The notes below the pieces were generated by a model. The model had not been told where the DNA came from and made no database searches. It saw only the letters and a list, made by a program, of their open reading frames with translations. A program made the position numbers and the translations under genes. A stretch of DNA of 40,865 bases from positions 1-40,865 of the forward strand of contig JAFGIN010000196.1 of the NCBI GenBank assembly GCA_016929595.1, read 5' to 3'. This DNA comes from Chitinispirillaceae bacterium (GTDB lineage: Bacteria; Fibrobacterota; Chitinivibrionia; Chitinivibrionales; Chitinispirillaceae). Shown piece after piece: positions 1 through 9,558 of the stretch. Numbering within the stretch: position 1 is the stretch's first letter; every line of letters starts with the position of its first letter.

Positions 1-42
1 CATTTTCGAACACTTTAAAACAACATTGTTGTGCTGTGATCA

Positions 43-1530
43 ATGGGAAAAATTGAATATTCATGGTTGGGAAAGTCGGATATAGCCAGAAATATTTCTT
101 CGGAAAAAGAAAGAAATAAAAAGAAGAAGTGGAAAAAGAATGCTAAAAAATCTCAGATTCCTGTAGATGAAACAGTTCATTGCCCAATCGATAAAAGCGG
201 CCTTCCTCCAGATGCAGTGTTTAAGTATACCGACACTGTCATTGGACAAGACATTATTTTTAAACGTAATAACACCCTCTATTTAGTCGATGTGTATTAT
301 AGTCCTTCAGAGAAAAAAACATACAGAGCCCCATTACCAGCAGGATATACCGGATACCACGGGAATGGTTTGAAAGGTTTCGCACTCACGCTTCATAATG
401 TTTGTGATGTTACTTCTAATAAAATACTGGATTTGTTTCACAGTATCGGGTGTGAGTTATCAAAAGGTTCTTTGTCCTCAATATTACTGGGCAATACCGA
501 TTGGCTTTACAATGAAAAAAGTGATATACTTCGTGCTGGCCTTTCAGTATCCTATGCTCAAGTCGATGCTACCGGATCCAGAGTCCGGGGTGCAAATTAT
601 CATACTCAAATAATTTGTAATGAATACTTTACATCATACACAACATTACAAAACAAAAGTCGCCTCGATGTATTGGCTGCATTTCAAGGCTTACATGATA
701 AAAACCTGTTGCAACTTACTTATAATGAAGAAGCAGTCCGTCTCGTGGCAATAGCGGATATTTGCGAAAATGACAGAGTGCTTCTGGGAAATGTATTTCG
801 TCAGAGAGGTATGCCGATTACTCTTGAACATTTCAATACGTGTGTAGAAAAAGAATTGCCAGAGCTCTATAACAAACCGGTTGCATTTACGAAAGTTAAA
901 GAAGCTTTTGCGTTTGCCTATTATCACTATCAAGATGAATATCCTGTAATAGAGTTATTGATAAGTGATGATGCTTCTGAGTACAACAATATAGCAACGT
1001 TATTTCATGCGTTGTGTTGGATACATGATGGAAGAAACTACAAAAAACTTACTCCAGTTATAAAAGGACACCAAGATATATGTTCAACTTTTATTGAAAA
1101 ATATTGGGACTATTATCACAAGTTGCTTGAATACAAAAAGAACTCATCAGAGTACTTCGCAATGCAGCTTGAAGCTGAATTTGCTTCATTGTTTGTAGCA
1201 GATACCGCCTATGCTCAACTCAACACGTGTATAAAGCGAACCCTCAAAATTAAGGAGCAACTCCTGGGAGTCCTGAAGTATCCCAATCTACCGTTACACA
1301 ATAATGCATCAGAACTTGGAGCCCGACAAAAAGCGAGAAAAAGGGATATATCACTCCATACGATGACAACAGAAGGTACTATTGTACAGGATGCGTGGAT
1401 GACTATTGTTCAAACTGCAAAAAAACTGGGGGTTAATATTTATGAGTATATTACAGAGAAAATCAGTAATCCATCAAGCTGTAAAATCTCCCTTGCAGAA
1501 TTAATCTATAAAAAAGCTCTCAGTCCATAA
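43..1530 (+). mobile_element. IS66-like transposase (TnpC type)
   Basis: A 495-residue DDE transposase that resembles the IS66 TnpC family, which catalyses cut-and-join of its insertion sequence. The putative catalytic triad is visible: Asp175 (in QVDATGSR), Asp309/310 (in LLISDDASEYN, followed by the CWIHDGRNYKKL block that matches the CWAHxRRxF block of IS66) and Glu424 (in LPLHNNASELGAR, matching the NNxAE block). The N-terminus is very lysine-rich (about residues 20-37). The frame is closed upstream by TAA (16-18) and TGA (37-39), so ATG 43 is the first possible start, but no good ribosome-binding site is seen. An N-terminal frameshift or truncation is therefore possible. No tnpA/tnpB companions and no clear terminal inverted repeats are visible. 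It faces the opposite way to the polysaccharide operon and marks its distal end. Confidence 0.82.
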
Positions 1531-1594
1531 TTTAAACTGAACTCTTTTCGTTAATAATAAAAATAGTACCCATGTTTATTCGGGTTGGTTTCTT

Positions 1595-2752
1595 CTATTG
1601 CGAGCCAGTATTTTTTGAGAGGATACTACAATTCCCCATAAGCTGTTGAATTTCTTTAGTTATCTTTTCTTCAAAAATATCATCCCCAAATTGTCTTGCA
1701 TGATTCTGGATCCATTCAGGTGAAAATGCCTGTTGAATAATTTCAAACTGTTCTATAACCTTTTGTAAGCTTTCAACAGAAGAATCTTTAAAAAACAGGC
1801 CGGTTGACTCTTCTGGTGCATTCATATTTTCTACAACAGTTTCTAATGCTCCACCTTTCCCATACGCAATTACTGGAACGCCGTGTGCCATCACTTCTAA
1901 TGGAACCATCCCAAAATCTTCTTCACCTGGAAAAAGTAGTGCTTTCGCGTTCATAATATGCTTTCGAATGTCATTCCATTCCAATGATCCTGTGAAAAAA
2001 ATATTATTATTGGCTTTTGCTATTAGTTTTTGCCGTTCACTGCCATCTCCAATAATAATTAATCTCTTGCCATTCGCATTAAATGTATCGACAAGTAAAT
2101 TTATATTTTTATAAGGTGTGATCGCTCCAAAAGATAAATAGTATTCTCGATTAGAAATCTTTGTGGTTACAAGGTTCTCTTTTGTGAATATATTCCGATC
2201 AATTGGTGGATATACTACAGATGCATTTTTGTTATAATATTTCTTAACTCGATTTTTAACATTTTCGGAATTAGCAACATACTTATCGACATTATCTATT
2301 GTGGAAATGTCATATTTTTTTAAATATTCAAAGCCTAATCTCGCAAATGGTTTTAATACCGGATTCATGGTTAACAAATAATCATTCATAAACCCCCAGC
2401 AATATCTCATCGGTGTATGTATATAACATAGGTGTGGTGCATTGTTATTTAACTGGATACCTTTTGCGGGACCTGATTCAGAAGAAATTATAAGATCATA
2501 TTTATCTCTTAGTTTCATTGAATTAATACCTAACGGATACAAAGGAAAAATTTTCTGATATTTCGACCGGAGAATCTTATTGTTAAGCACCGATGAAATA
2601 ACTTTGTGATTTCCAAGATGTTGTTCACAACTGTCTTTATCATAAAAAAGACTGTAAATATCAGCATCAGGGAAAAACTTCAGAAGTGATTTAACTACTT
2701 TTTCTCCACCACGCCATGTTATAAACCAATAATGTATAATTGCGACCTTCAT
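1595..2752 (-). CDS. GT4 family glycosyltransferase
   Basis: A 385-residue GT-B fold, family 4 retaining glycosyltransferase; it would transfer a sugar from a nucleotide donor to the growing lipid-linked repeat unit at the cytoplasmic face of the membrane. The N-terminal Rossmann half begins MKVAIIHYWF and contains the GGEKV loop. The C-terminal half has the donor-binding block EEDFGMVPLE, an E-X7-E motif at about residues 277-285, followed by AHGVPVIAYGKGG. It resembles WbaZ-like mannosyltransferases in its start (xxWRGGEKVV), but sugar specificity cannot be read. It is the last polysaccharide gene on the minus strand before the IS66-like element. Confidence 0.85.
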   Translation of the reverse strand: MKVAIIHYWFITWRGGEKVVKSLLKFFPDADIYSLFYDKDSCEQHLGNHKVISSVLNNKILRSKYQKIFPLYPLGINSMKLRDKYDLIISSESGPAKGIQLNNNAPHLCYIHTPMRYCWGFMNDYLLTMNPVLKPFARLGFEYLKKYDISTIDNVDKYVANSENVKNRVKKYYNKNASVVYPPIDRNIFTKENLVTTKISNREYYLSFGAITPYKNINLLVDTFNANGKRLIIIGDGSERQKLIAKANNNIFFTGSLEWNDIRKHIMNAKALLFPGEEDFGMVPLEVMAHGVPVIAYGKGGALETVVENMNAPEESTGLFFKDSSVESLQKVIEQFEIIQQAFSPEWIQNHARQFGDDIFEEKITKEIQQLMGNCSILSKNTGSQ

Positions 2753-2834
2753 ATTTTTCTTATTTTGCCAATATTAAAAAAAATTGTTCATCTTAACTTA
2801 GTTAGTTTTTATAAACCAAAACAACTTGTCTCAT

Positions 2835-3531
2835 TCAATATTTAAGAACTGTTTTTGAGAATTCTGTATCTAACAGATTTGCAAAACGTAATGCAATATT
2901 GTCTGGTTTTCTTAAAAAAAAGCTACTTGCAATTCCAATTGGTACTGAAGTCAAATTAAAAAATTTGTGTTCGAAACTTGAAAACAATTTATTCGCATGC
3001 TCTATTTGCATTCTTGATAAAGGCCGTTCATTTTTTGTTCGTGAACCTGGTGTAAGGAATCGAATTAACTTACCCAAAGGATTATCTATAAGTGGTTCTA
3101 TAAATATTGCAACTCCATTGGTAGAAAGAACTTTATTTCTTTCATCGCGATATCCCAATTAAGATGATGCAATATTGCACGACCAACAATTAAATCAAAT
3201 TCACCCGAATCAAATTCCATTTTGTGTGCGTTTATTACATAGAAATCACCAATGTTACCTATCTTGTCTTTACAAATTTAAATCGTATTTTTAGAAATAT
3301 CAATACCTGCTAATCTGCTGGGTTTGTATAAATTCAGTTTCTCACTTAGTAATCCATATAAACACCCATAATCCAATACCCGCTTGTTTGGTGTAATTGA
3401 TCAAAATAAGTTTCCATCAACACACTATTTGGACAGGAGAACACATGATTAAATTTGTTTTGCAATTTTGTTGAGTTTTTGAAAACATCACCTTCATCAT
3501 AAGCAAAAGCCTCGTCTTCTACGATACCCAT
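2835..3531 (-). pseudogene. Broken class I SAM-dependent methyltransferase
   Basis: The remains of a methyltransferase spread over three reading frames. The start frame (3531 down to about 3390) gives METYFDQL. A frame change then gives NKRVLDYGCLYG, the SAM-binding motif I region, which reads on to AGIDISKN. This frame is interrupted by an in-frame TAA at 3278-3280, then continues as GEFDLIVGRAILHHLNWD (motif IV and after). A second frameshift near 3133-3140 leads into KVLSTNGVAIFIEPL and the C-terminal region ending at 2835. Two frameshifts plus one nonsense codon make a functional product very unlikely. It presumably once methylated a sugar of the polysaccharide, as it lies between two glycosyltransferase genes. 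Confidence 0.8.
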
Positions 3532-3553
3532 TTCCGAACTCCATTAAAGATGT

Positions 3554-4699
3554 TTATTCAGCCGTCATCAGCGTCCTATATAGCTGATCGTGGCACCTAA
3601 TCATTTTGTCAATAGAGAATTCTGTTCTAATGTACTCAAGCCCGTTCTTTCCCATATTGATCTTTAAAGCATCATCTAAACATAAAGTATGAAGGGCTGC
3701 AGCAACATCCCCACATTTACAATTTACTAAAAGCCCCGTTTTATTATCTAGAACTGCATCAACATTCCCGGTAACTTTTGTTGCAACCACTGGAATACCA
3801 CACGCAGATGCTTCCAGAATAGTAGTAGGTAAACCTTCCCATAAAGATGTCGTTAAAAAGATGTCGAATAAATCATACACCTTCTTAACCTCTGTATTAC
3901 CATTAATAACGACTACAACATCTTCTAACTTATTCTTTCTAATATAAGAATAAAGTTCCTCAAAGGTAAAATTTTCCTCTGTGCAAGCAAAGAGAAAGAT
4001 GAAGTCAGGGTAAATCTCTTTAAGTTTTTTAATGCATTCTAGCATAAAAAAAATGTTTTTTTGCACAGATAATCGAGCAACACAGCCAATTACAACTTTG
4101 TTTTCATTCAATCCATACTTTTTTTGAGCTTCTTTTTTTTGTTCAAAACTCAAAGGAGAATAAAAATTAGAGTCAATACCATTTGCAATTACATTCACCT
4201 TACAAGGTTTTACCAGTTTACTACCTATAGCAATTTTTGCCTCTGATGGAGAAACACAAACATAGCCGTTTGTAAGAAATGAAAGACATCGTTCAAATAA
4301 CCTATATACATTTTTTTTTGTAGCACTATAAGAATCAAGATGCAAACCATGAAAAGTATGTACTACTTTAACGTGGAATAATATAGCGATAAATCTGGAC
4401 CATATTCCAGCACCGGTTCCATGAGAGTGGATGATATGAATATTTTTTTTTCTTGCAATCATTGCAATTTTGAATAAGCTTAAAGGAGTTATTTTTCTAA
4501 TATTTAAGCGAATTAAATGTAAAAGCCCTTTATTTTCCAGATCACACATTTTTGCATAACCGGGATTTTCATTTCCGCAGAATACAAAACAATTGTAAGT
4601 GGCCCTATCGATATTTTCAATTAAACGAATCATATTAATAGTACCACCACCAATATCTGATCGATAATTGATTAACATTAAATTATTTTTTTCTTTCAT
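3554..4699 (-). CDS. GT4 family glycosyltransferase
   Basis: A 381-residue GT-B glycosyltransferase. The acceptor domain starts MLINYRSDIGGGTINMIRL with the glycine-rich loop typical of EpsF/WcaL-like enzymes. The IIHSHGTGAGIWSRF block follows at about residue 90. The C-terminal donor-binding domain has the E-X7-E motif EGLPTTILE with ASACGIPVVATKVTG. The likely role is adding one sugar to the repeat unit. Donor and linkage cannot be inferred from sequence alone. It lies about 40 bp after the wzy-like gene and is followed by the broken methyltransferase. Confidence 0.86.
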   Translation of the reverse strand: MKEKNNLMLINYRSDIGGGTINMIRLIENIDRATYNCFVFCGNENPGYAKMCDLENKGLLHLIRLNIRKITPLSLFKIAMIARKKNIHIIHSHGTGAGIWSRFIAILFHVKVVHTFHGLHLDSYSATKKNVYRLFERCLSFLTNGYVCVSPSEAKIAIGSKLVKPCKVNVIANGIDSNFYSPLSFEQKKEAQKKYGLNENKVVIGCVARLSVQKNIFFMLECIKKLKEIYPDFIFLFACTEENFTFEELYSYIRKNKLEDVVVVINGNTEVKKVYDLFDIFLTTSLWEGLPTTILEASACGIPVVATKVTGNVDAVLDNKTGLLVNCKCGDVAAALHTLCLDDALKINMGKNGLEYIRTEFSIDKMIRCHDQLYRTLMTAE

Positions 4700-4736
4700 A
4701 TAAATATAACTTTTCTGTAATCTACAAACCAGTATA

Positions 4737-6083
4737 TTAGACTACCTGATAACTTTGTTCCCTTGTAAATCTGCTCTCTGAAAGTCGCATTTTCCAAATA
4801 TAAAATACTACGCCAATATTCCACCAAAAAAAATGCGCAGTTAATGGAGAGGAGCCAATTCCGTTAAATAGCATTCCCCATATCGCAAATAATGAACCTG
4901 CTGTTAAGACGAATACATATCGTTCTCTAAAAAAATAAATTGAATTATTAAAAGCGATGAATAAAACCATTAGATAAAAAACTGCTGTTGTAATAATCCC
5001 AAAAACACCTGTTTCACCAACGACATCAAACGGCACGACCTCTGTACTTTGCCTTATTTGAGTATAGTTTCTTTGTTTCAAATATCCTTTTACGTCAGAT
5101 GTCAGTTCTGTTGATGCATTGGCTAAACCACCTCCAAAAACTGGATATTCATAAAATTTAGAAATAGCAATTCTAATGCTACTCATTCGAACCGTGATAC
5201 TCTCTCTTTTTGATTTATCCTTTTTAAGTATATCTCGAAATCTATCCATTGAGAATTCATATAAATTTCCATTACCATGTAATGCAGGAATAAATCGAGT
5301 ACAATAAAACATACTCGTTACAATAATAATAGACGTGAATGCCATAATTGTAACTTTCGTTCGCATTTTCCATATTTTTTTAAAAAAAAGTACAAATGCT
5401 AGTACAATTTGCATTAGCATAGCAATGATAGTAGCCCTGTTATTTGTAAGAAATAGTAATGGTATTATAGTTAAAACAATAAATAAGGCCTTCAACTTGA
5501 GTGATCTTACCTGGATCTGAGCTAAATAAAATGCCAGAATATATCCCATCATCATTGTTTGAGATAAACCCAACATATTTGCTTCCGGAAAAAAGCCTGT
5601 TGGTCGGACTAAAAAACCAATGATCCCTGATTTAAATGCGATAATTGGCTGGAGAAGAGCGTATATATTGACAACTAAAAATACAACAAAAAGTGAACCC
5701 ATTACTGTTTTTGAGAACATCTCTTTTTCTTGCTTCAAACTTAAAAAAAACATAACAGTAAGAAAAAGAAAAATATACAGAATAAATTGTTTTATAGCCA
5801 GCAGTAGTATATCAGCCCCACTAATTGACATAAAGAGAGACAGATAATAGCATCCAACAATCAATATTACCCAATAATGCTTTAGAATAAACTGAAGCAC
5901 TTTTGGAAACCTTTTAATTGTGATTAACAAATACGATAGAATTAGTACAGTAGATAAACGTAAATTAAGACCTATGTTTAAAGCCCTTAAATCCAACATT
6001 GCGGCAAATATAATCCCAACTGCAAAAATAGCATCTACATTTTTTTTAAAAAAAGAGAGATCTAATACCCACCACCTTTTCAT
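4737..6083 (-). CDS. wzy: O-antigen/EPS polymerase (Wzy / O-antigen ligase superfamily)
   Basis: A 448-residue, strongly hydrophobic protein with roughly ten to twelve predicted membrane helices and one large periplasmic loop in the second half (about residues 265-350, charged and containing GNLYEFSMDRFRDIL). The features RPTGFFPEANMLG and LTNNRATIIAM, before the loop, match the conserved region of the Wzy_C/O-antigen ligase superfamily. In a cluster that also has wzx and wzz the parsimonious call is the polymerase that joins flipped repeat units; WaaL-type ligase is the alternative. Its start overlaps the stop of the upstream GT4 gene by 4 nt, so the two are probably translationally coupled. 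Confidence 0.75.
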   Translation of the reverse strand: MKRWWVLDLSFFKKNVDAIFAVGIIFAAMLDLRALNIGLNLRLSTVLILSYLLITIKRFPKVLQFILKHYWVILIVGCYYLSLFMSISGADILLLAIKQFILYIFLFLTVMFFLSLKQEKEMFSKTVMGSLFVVFLVVNIYALLQPIIAFKSGIIGFLVRPTGFFPEANMLGLSQTMMMGYILAFYLAQIQVRSLKLKALFIVLTIIPLLFLTNNRATIIAMLMQIVLAFVLFFKKIWKMRTKVTIMAFTSIIIVTSMFYCTRFIPALHGNGNLYEFSMDRFRDILKKDKSKRESITVRMSSIRIAISKFYEYPVFGGGLANASTELTSDVKGYLKQRNYTQIRQSTEVVPFDVVGETGVFGIITTAVFYLMVLFIAFNNSIYFFRERYVFVLTAGSLFAIWGMLFNGIGSSPLTAHFFWWNIGVVFYIWKMRLSESRFTREQSYQVV

Positions 6084-7366
6084 GAATGTAATCCAGAAAA
6101 AATTGTTGCATACTTTTCAACCATTTCAATTTTATTAAATTTATCTGCAACGCTCTGTCGTGCATTCTTTCTGAGTGCCTCAAATGTGTTTAAATTCTTA
6201 ATAACATATAACAATACTTTTTCCAATGATTCCCGATTATCTGCATCAAATAAAAAACCTGTTTTCTGATCATCAATTACTTCTGAAATGCCACCAGTTC
6301 TAGACCCTATGGCAATTGAACCACATGCCATGCCTTCAACTAAAGTCAAGCCAAATGATTCACTTGTCTTTTGGGTTGACGCAGCAACAATAATATCTAT
6401 TCCACAAAAAGTGGATTCCATTTCGCTACATGTTCCATAGAAAACAATTTTGTCTGTCATACTTTCCAGAACAATCTTTTCTTTTAATTTTTGTACAAAA
6501 CTAATATCTTCATCGATAACCGGACCAATAAGAACTAACATCGGTCTTTTTTCAGGCACTTGCGCGCTGCATTGACAAAAAGCTTCTACGAGCAAGTCAG
6601 AACCCTTACTCTTAGATATTCTTCCAACTGATGCAATTACACATGTAGTTTCATCTGTCATTATTGACTTGCGGAATTGCTCCCTTTTTTCTTGGTTTTT
6701 AAAGAACAAAGCCGTATCAATCCCATTATAAATTATGATAGATTTCCTCTGAAACTTCCCAAATTTAGATGCAACAGAAGAATTAAGTGTTGCTTTTGAC
6801 ACAAATGTTATTTTATCAAATAAACTCATACATACAAAATCTAAACTTTTATCAATTGATTGTAAATATGAAGCCTCATGTCTGGTATATATCCATTTGA
6901 TCTTAACTGGCAGAAATAACCTTAATACTTTTGTTATACTTAATGCGAAAACTACCCGAATTGCAGAATTTAAATTATTACAATGAATCACATCTGGCTT
7001 GATTTTTAATACTAATTGAAAAACAGCCATTGTTGTAACTAAAATTCTTAATACAAGTTGAATTAAAACTGATACTAAATTTGCATTCTTTTTTTTATTT
7101 CGATTTAATTTGCTTAAGCCCCAGGAATAATAGCTTGTAATATTCGATTCAACAATGTTTTTAAAAAACTTACCTTTTGTTCCAAGGAAGCAAACATCAA
7201 ATCTATCTTTAAAATTTAACAATAGTATTTTAAAAATATGCTCACTTCCACCAATTTCCTCTGCGGAAGAAATAAACAATACTTTCAATCTACTGTTTTT
7301 ATAATTCTTAGAATTAGTCAAATTTGCCTTTAACCTGCTTTGTAAAAATTGATAAAAGTACCACAA
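6080..7366 (-). CDS. GT4 family glycosyltransferase
   Basis: A 428-residue GT-B glycosyltransferase. After a variable N-terminal stretch of about 26 residues the Rossmann fold begins at LKVLFISSAEEIGGSEH. A hydrophobic segment at about residues 100-125 may be a membrane-associating helix. IYTRHEASYL follows near residue 165. The donor domain shows ASVGRISKSKGSDLL and the E-X7-E motif ESFGLTLVE with GMACGSIAIGSRTGG. No better downstream start is apparent because there is no Met before the Rossmann strand. The 4-nt overlap with the polymerase gene supports one transcript. Confidence 0.86.
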   Translation of the reverse strand: MWYFYQFLQSRLKANLTNSKNYKNSRLKVLFISSAEEIGGSEHIFKILLLNFKDRFDVCFLGTKGKFFKNIVESNITSYYSWGLSKLNRNKKKNANLVSVLIQLVLRILVTTMAVFQLVLKIKPDVIHCNNLNSAIRVVFALSITKVLRLFLPVKIKWIYTRHEASYLQSIDKSLDFVCMSLFDKITFVSKATLNSSVASKFGKFQRKSIIIYNGIDTALFFKNQEKREQFRKSIMTDETTCVIASVGRISKSKGSDLLVEAFCQCSAQVPEKRPMLVLIGPVIDEDISFVQKLKEKIVLESMTDKIVFYGTCSEMESTFCGIDIIVAASTQKTSESFGLTLVEGMACGSIAIGSRTGGISEVIDDQKTGFLFDADNRESLEKVLLYVIKNLNTFEALRKNARQSVADKFNKIEMVEKYATIFSGLHS

Positions 7367-7471
7367 GATGCAGACGCACTTGTGGTAACGAGTATTTTCA
7401 AAAACCTACTTCTAATTAAAATATACATAAAAACTTAGGATCTGTTTTTGCTACAACTACAAATATGTACC

Positions 7472-8434
7472 TCAACGAATTTTTATTTTAAGTTTGATTC
7501 TGGAATAAATGACTTTTACAGGCGAAAGTACAATGACAAGAAGAGACAATATCTGCCGAACAGTTCTAATACTTACTTTTTTTTCACACTGTTTTGACAA
7601 TCTACAGGCATGATGAAATGATTTCATCAACTCCTGCTTCGCAAACATAAGTGCCATATAAAAATATTTTGCAGCATCGTTTTTATTGGCCCCCCAAAGT
7701 TGCTCTGGAGTAGCAACATTAAGTAACCAACAAAACATTCGCTCTTCCTCTGCAATATGAAAAACTTTTTTAGCTATGGAATCCTGATTCGGATGAACTC
7801 TGGAATGAACAGTCTCACAATCTACCTTCAGAAAGGAGTACCCCTTAAGAATAAATTCATACCAGAGCCAATAATCCTGAACAGTCCTCAATTCCGGATT
7901 AAAATTGCCGACTATTAAGAATGCCTCTTTGGGAATTAGCAGCGTACACCCATGAATATAACGTTCCTTTATCAAAGAGTACAAGAACTCCCCATTTTTA
8001 TAAAATGGATGAGCCTCTCTGCCAATACACTTTCCATTCGAATTTATATAATCAAAATGGCCATATACCAATGATGATTTTCGCTTTGATTCGTCCAGTA
8101 ATGCAAGATGTTCCACCTGTAACGCAATTTTCTCTGGGGTATACAAATCATCGTGTGACAACCAGGAAAAATATTCACCACACATTTTGCTAATACCATA
8201 ATTCAATGCTGTTGCAACACCACCATTTTCTTTTTCGAAGTAGCGGATTTTATCTCCGTACGCATTGGCAACCCGTGCTGTTTTACCTTCATCTCGTGAA
8301 CCGTCGTTGACTACTATGATTTCGAAATTATCGTAAGTCTGTGCCAGGGCACTATCAATTGCCTCTGCAAGATAGTTACTACCATTATATACAGGAATAA
8401 CAATCGAAACCTTGGGATTAAATTTCTCAGTCAT
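7472..8434 (-). CDS. GT2 family glycosyltransferase
   Basis: A 320-residue GT-A fold inverting glycosyltransferase. It has the VSIVIPVYNGSNYLAEAIDS start, the VNDGSRD loop and the metal-binding SHDD acidic motif at about residue 115. NGGVATALNYGI lies between them. The C-terminal 40 residues are hydrophobic and basic (LSLLVIVLSPVKVIYSRIKLK), compatible with membrane anchoring. The start overlaps the stop of the 2-epimerase gene by 1 nt (8434), indicating translational coupling. Substrate unknown. Confidence 0.86.
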   Translation of the reverse strand: MTEKFNPKVSIVIPVYNGSNYLAEAIDSALAQTYDNFEIIVVNDGSRDEGKTARVANAYGDKIRYFEKENGGVATALNYGISKMCGEYFSWLSHDDLYTPEKIALQVEHLALLDESKRKSSLVYGHFDYINSNGKCIGREAHPFYKNGEFLYSLIKERYIHGCTLLIPKEAFLIVGNFNPELRTVQDYWLWYEFILKGYSFLKVDCETVHSRVHPNQDSIAKKVFHIAEEERMFCWLLNVATPEQLWGANKNDAAKYFYMALMFAKQELMKSFHHACRLSKQCEKKVSIRTVRQILSLLVIVLSPVKVIYSRIKLKIKIR

Positions 8435-9558
8435 TATTTATGCCACACTGTCTTATTGATATAATCGGTATAGCTGTGAATAATCCGTACTACCTTTTTG
8501 GAAACATTATCAGTATCGTAATCTCCAATCAGGTTAATTATTCGTTTTGATTCATCAAATTGTGATGTAACTATTTTTATTGCATCAATCACACGTGCAG
8601 CTGTCAAACCCGACATGATCAGAGTACCTTCATCCATACCTTCGGGGCGCTCGTGAGCATTACGGATTGTTATCGCAGGAAAATTTAAAATTGAAGCCTC
8701 TTCTGTGATTGTTCCACTATCGGACACAACACAAAACGCATTCTGCTGTAATTTTATATAATCAAAAAAACCCAATGGTTTCATCACTTCGACAAGTGAA
8801 TTCAACGTGCCATTCGGAAGCTGAGTAATTTTTTTCATTGTCCGCGGATGAGCTGAAAAAATAATGCGTTTTTTGAATTCACCCGTAATTTCATTTAATG
8901 AGTTAATTAAATTACTAAAATTTTCAGGTGAATCAACATTTTCCTCACGATGTGTACTTAGAACAAAATATCCTCTTTTTTCAAGACCAAGTTTCACTAA
9001 AACATTTGAAGAATCAATTTCATTCTTGTGATAATCAAGTACCTCCATCATACATGAACCGGTTTTGATAATAGTCTCCGGTCGGATACCCTCATCAAGA
9101 AGATATCTTCGGGCATGCTCAGTCAGGGGCATATTAATATCGCTTAAATGGTCGACAATCTTGCGATTGAGTTCTTCTGGCACTCTTTGGTCAAAGCAGC
9201 GATTCCCCGCTTCCATATGAAAAACCGGAATTTTACGTCGTTTTGCAGAAATTACAGAAAGACAGCTATTTGTATCACCATAAAGAAGTACTGCATCGGG
9301 AGATTCCTTTTCCATCACCTCATCAGACTTCGAGATGACATTACCGATTGTTTCAGCAGTGTTTTTGCCAACTGCACCAAGGAAATAATCGGGTTTTCGA
9401 ATACCCATATCATTAAAGAAGATCTCCTTAAGTTCATAATCATAATTCTGCCCTGTATGGACAAGAATATGATTGGTATGCTGATCCAATTCGGCAAGAA
9501 CACGACTGAGTTTTATAATCTCCGGCCGTGTCCCAACAATTGTCATCACTTTAAGCAT
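8434..9558 (-). CDS. UDP-N-acetylhexosamine 2-epimerase (WecB/CapG/WbjD-like)
   Basis: A 374-residue non-hydrolysing UDP-GlcNAc 2-epimerase family protein. Family blocks seen: VGTRPEIIKL at the N-terminus, HTGQNYD, MEAGNRCFDQRVPEE, STHREEN, and SDSGTITEEASILNFPAITIR near the C-terminus. Next to a CapE-like dehydratase and an RmlD-like reductase it is best read as the last enzyme of the UDP-L-FucNAc (CapEFG/WbjBCD) or UDP-L-QuiNAc (WbvB/WbvR/WbvD) pathway, inverting C-2 of the L-sugar. A plain WecB role (UDP-ManNAc) is less likely from the context. It overlaps capE by 8 nt. Confidence 0.85.
   Translation of the reverse strand: MLKVMTIVGTRPEIIKLSRVLAELDQHTNHILVHTGQNYDYELKEIFFNDMGIRKPDYFLGAVGKNTAETIGNVISKSDEVMEKESPDAVLLYGDTNSCLSVISAKRRKIPVFHMEAGNRCFDQRVPEELNRKIVDHLSDINMPLTEHARRYLLDEGIRPETIIKTGSCMMEVLDYHKNEIDSSNVLVKLGLEKRGYFVLSTHREENVDSPENFSNLINSLNEITGEFKKRIIFSAHPRTMKKITQLPNGTLNSLVEVMKPLGFFDYIKLQQNAFCVVSDSGTITEEASILNFPAITIRNAHERPEGMDEGTLIMSGLTAARVIDAIKIVTSQFDESKRIINLIGDYDTDNVSKKVVRIIHSYTDYINKTVWHK

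Noticed and set aside
1531-1594. A terminator or IS end between the transposase and the last GT4 gene
   Set aside because: Only a weak ACCC/GGGT stem is present and no matching inverted repeat was found at the other side of the transposase.
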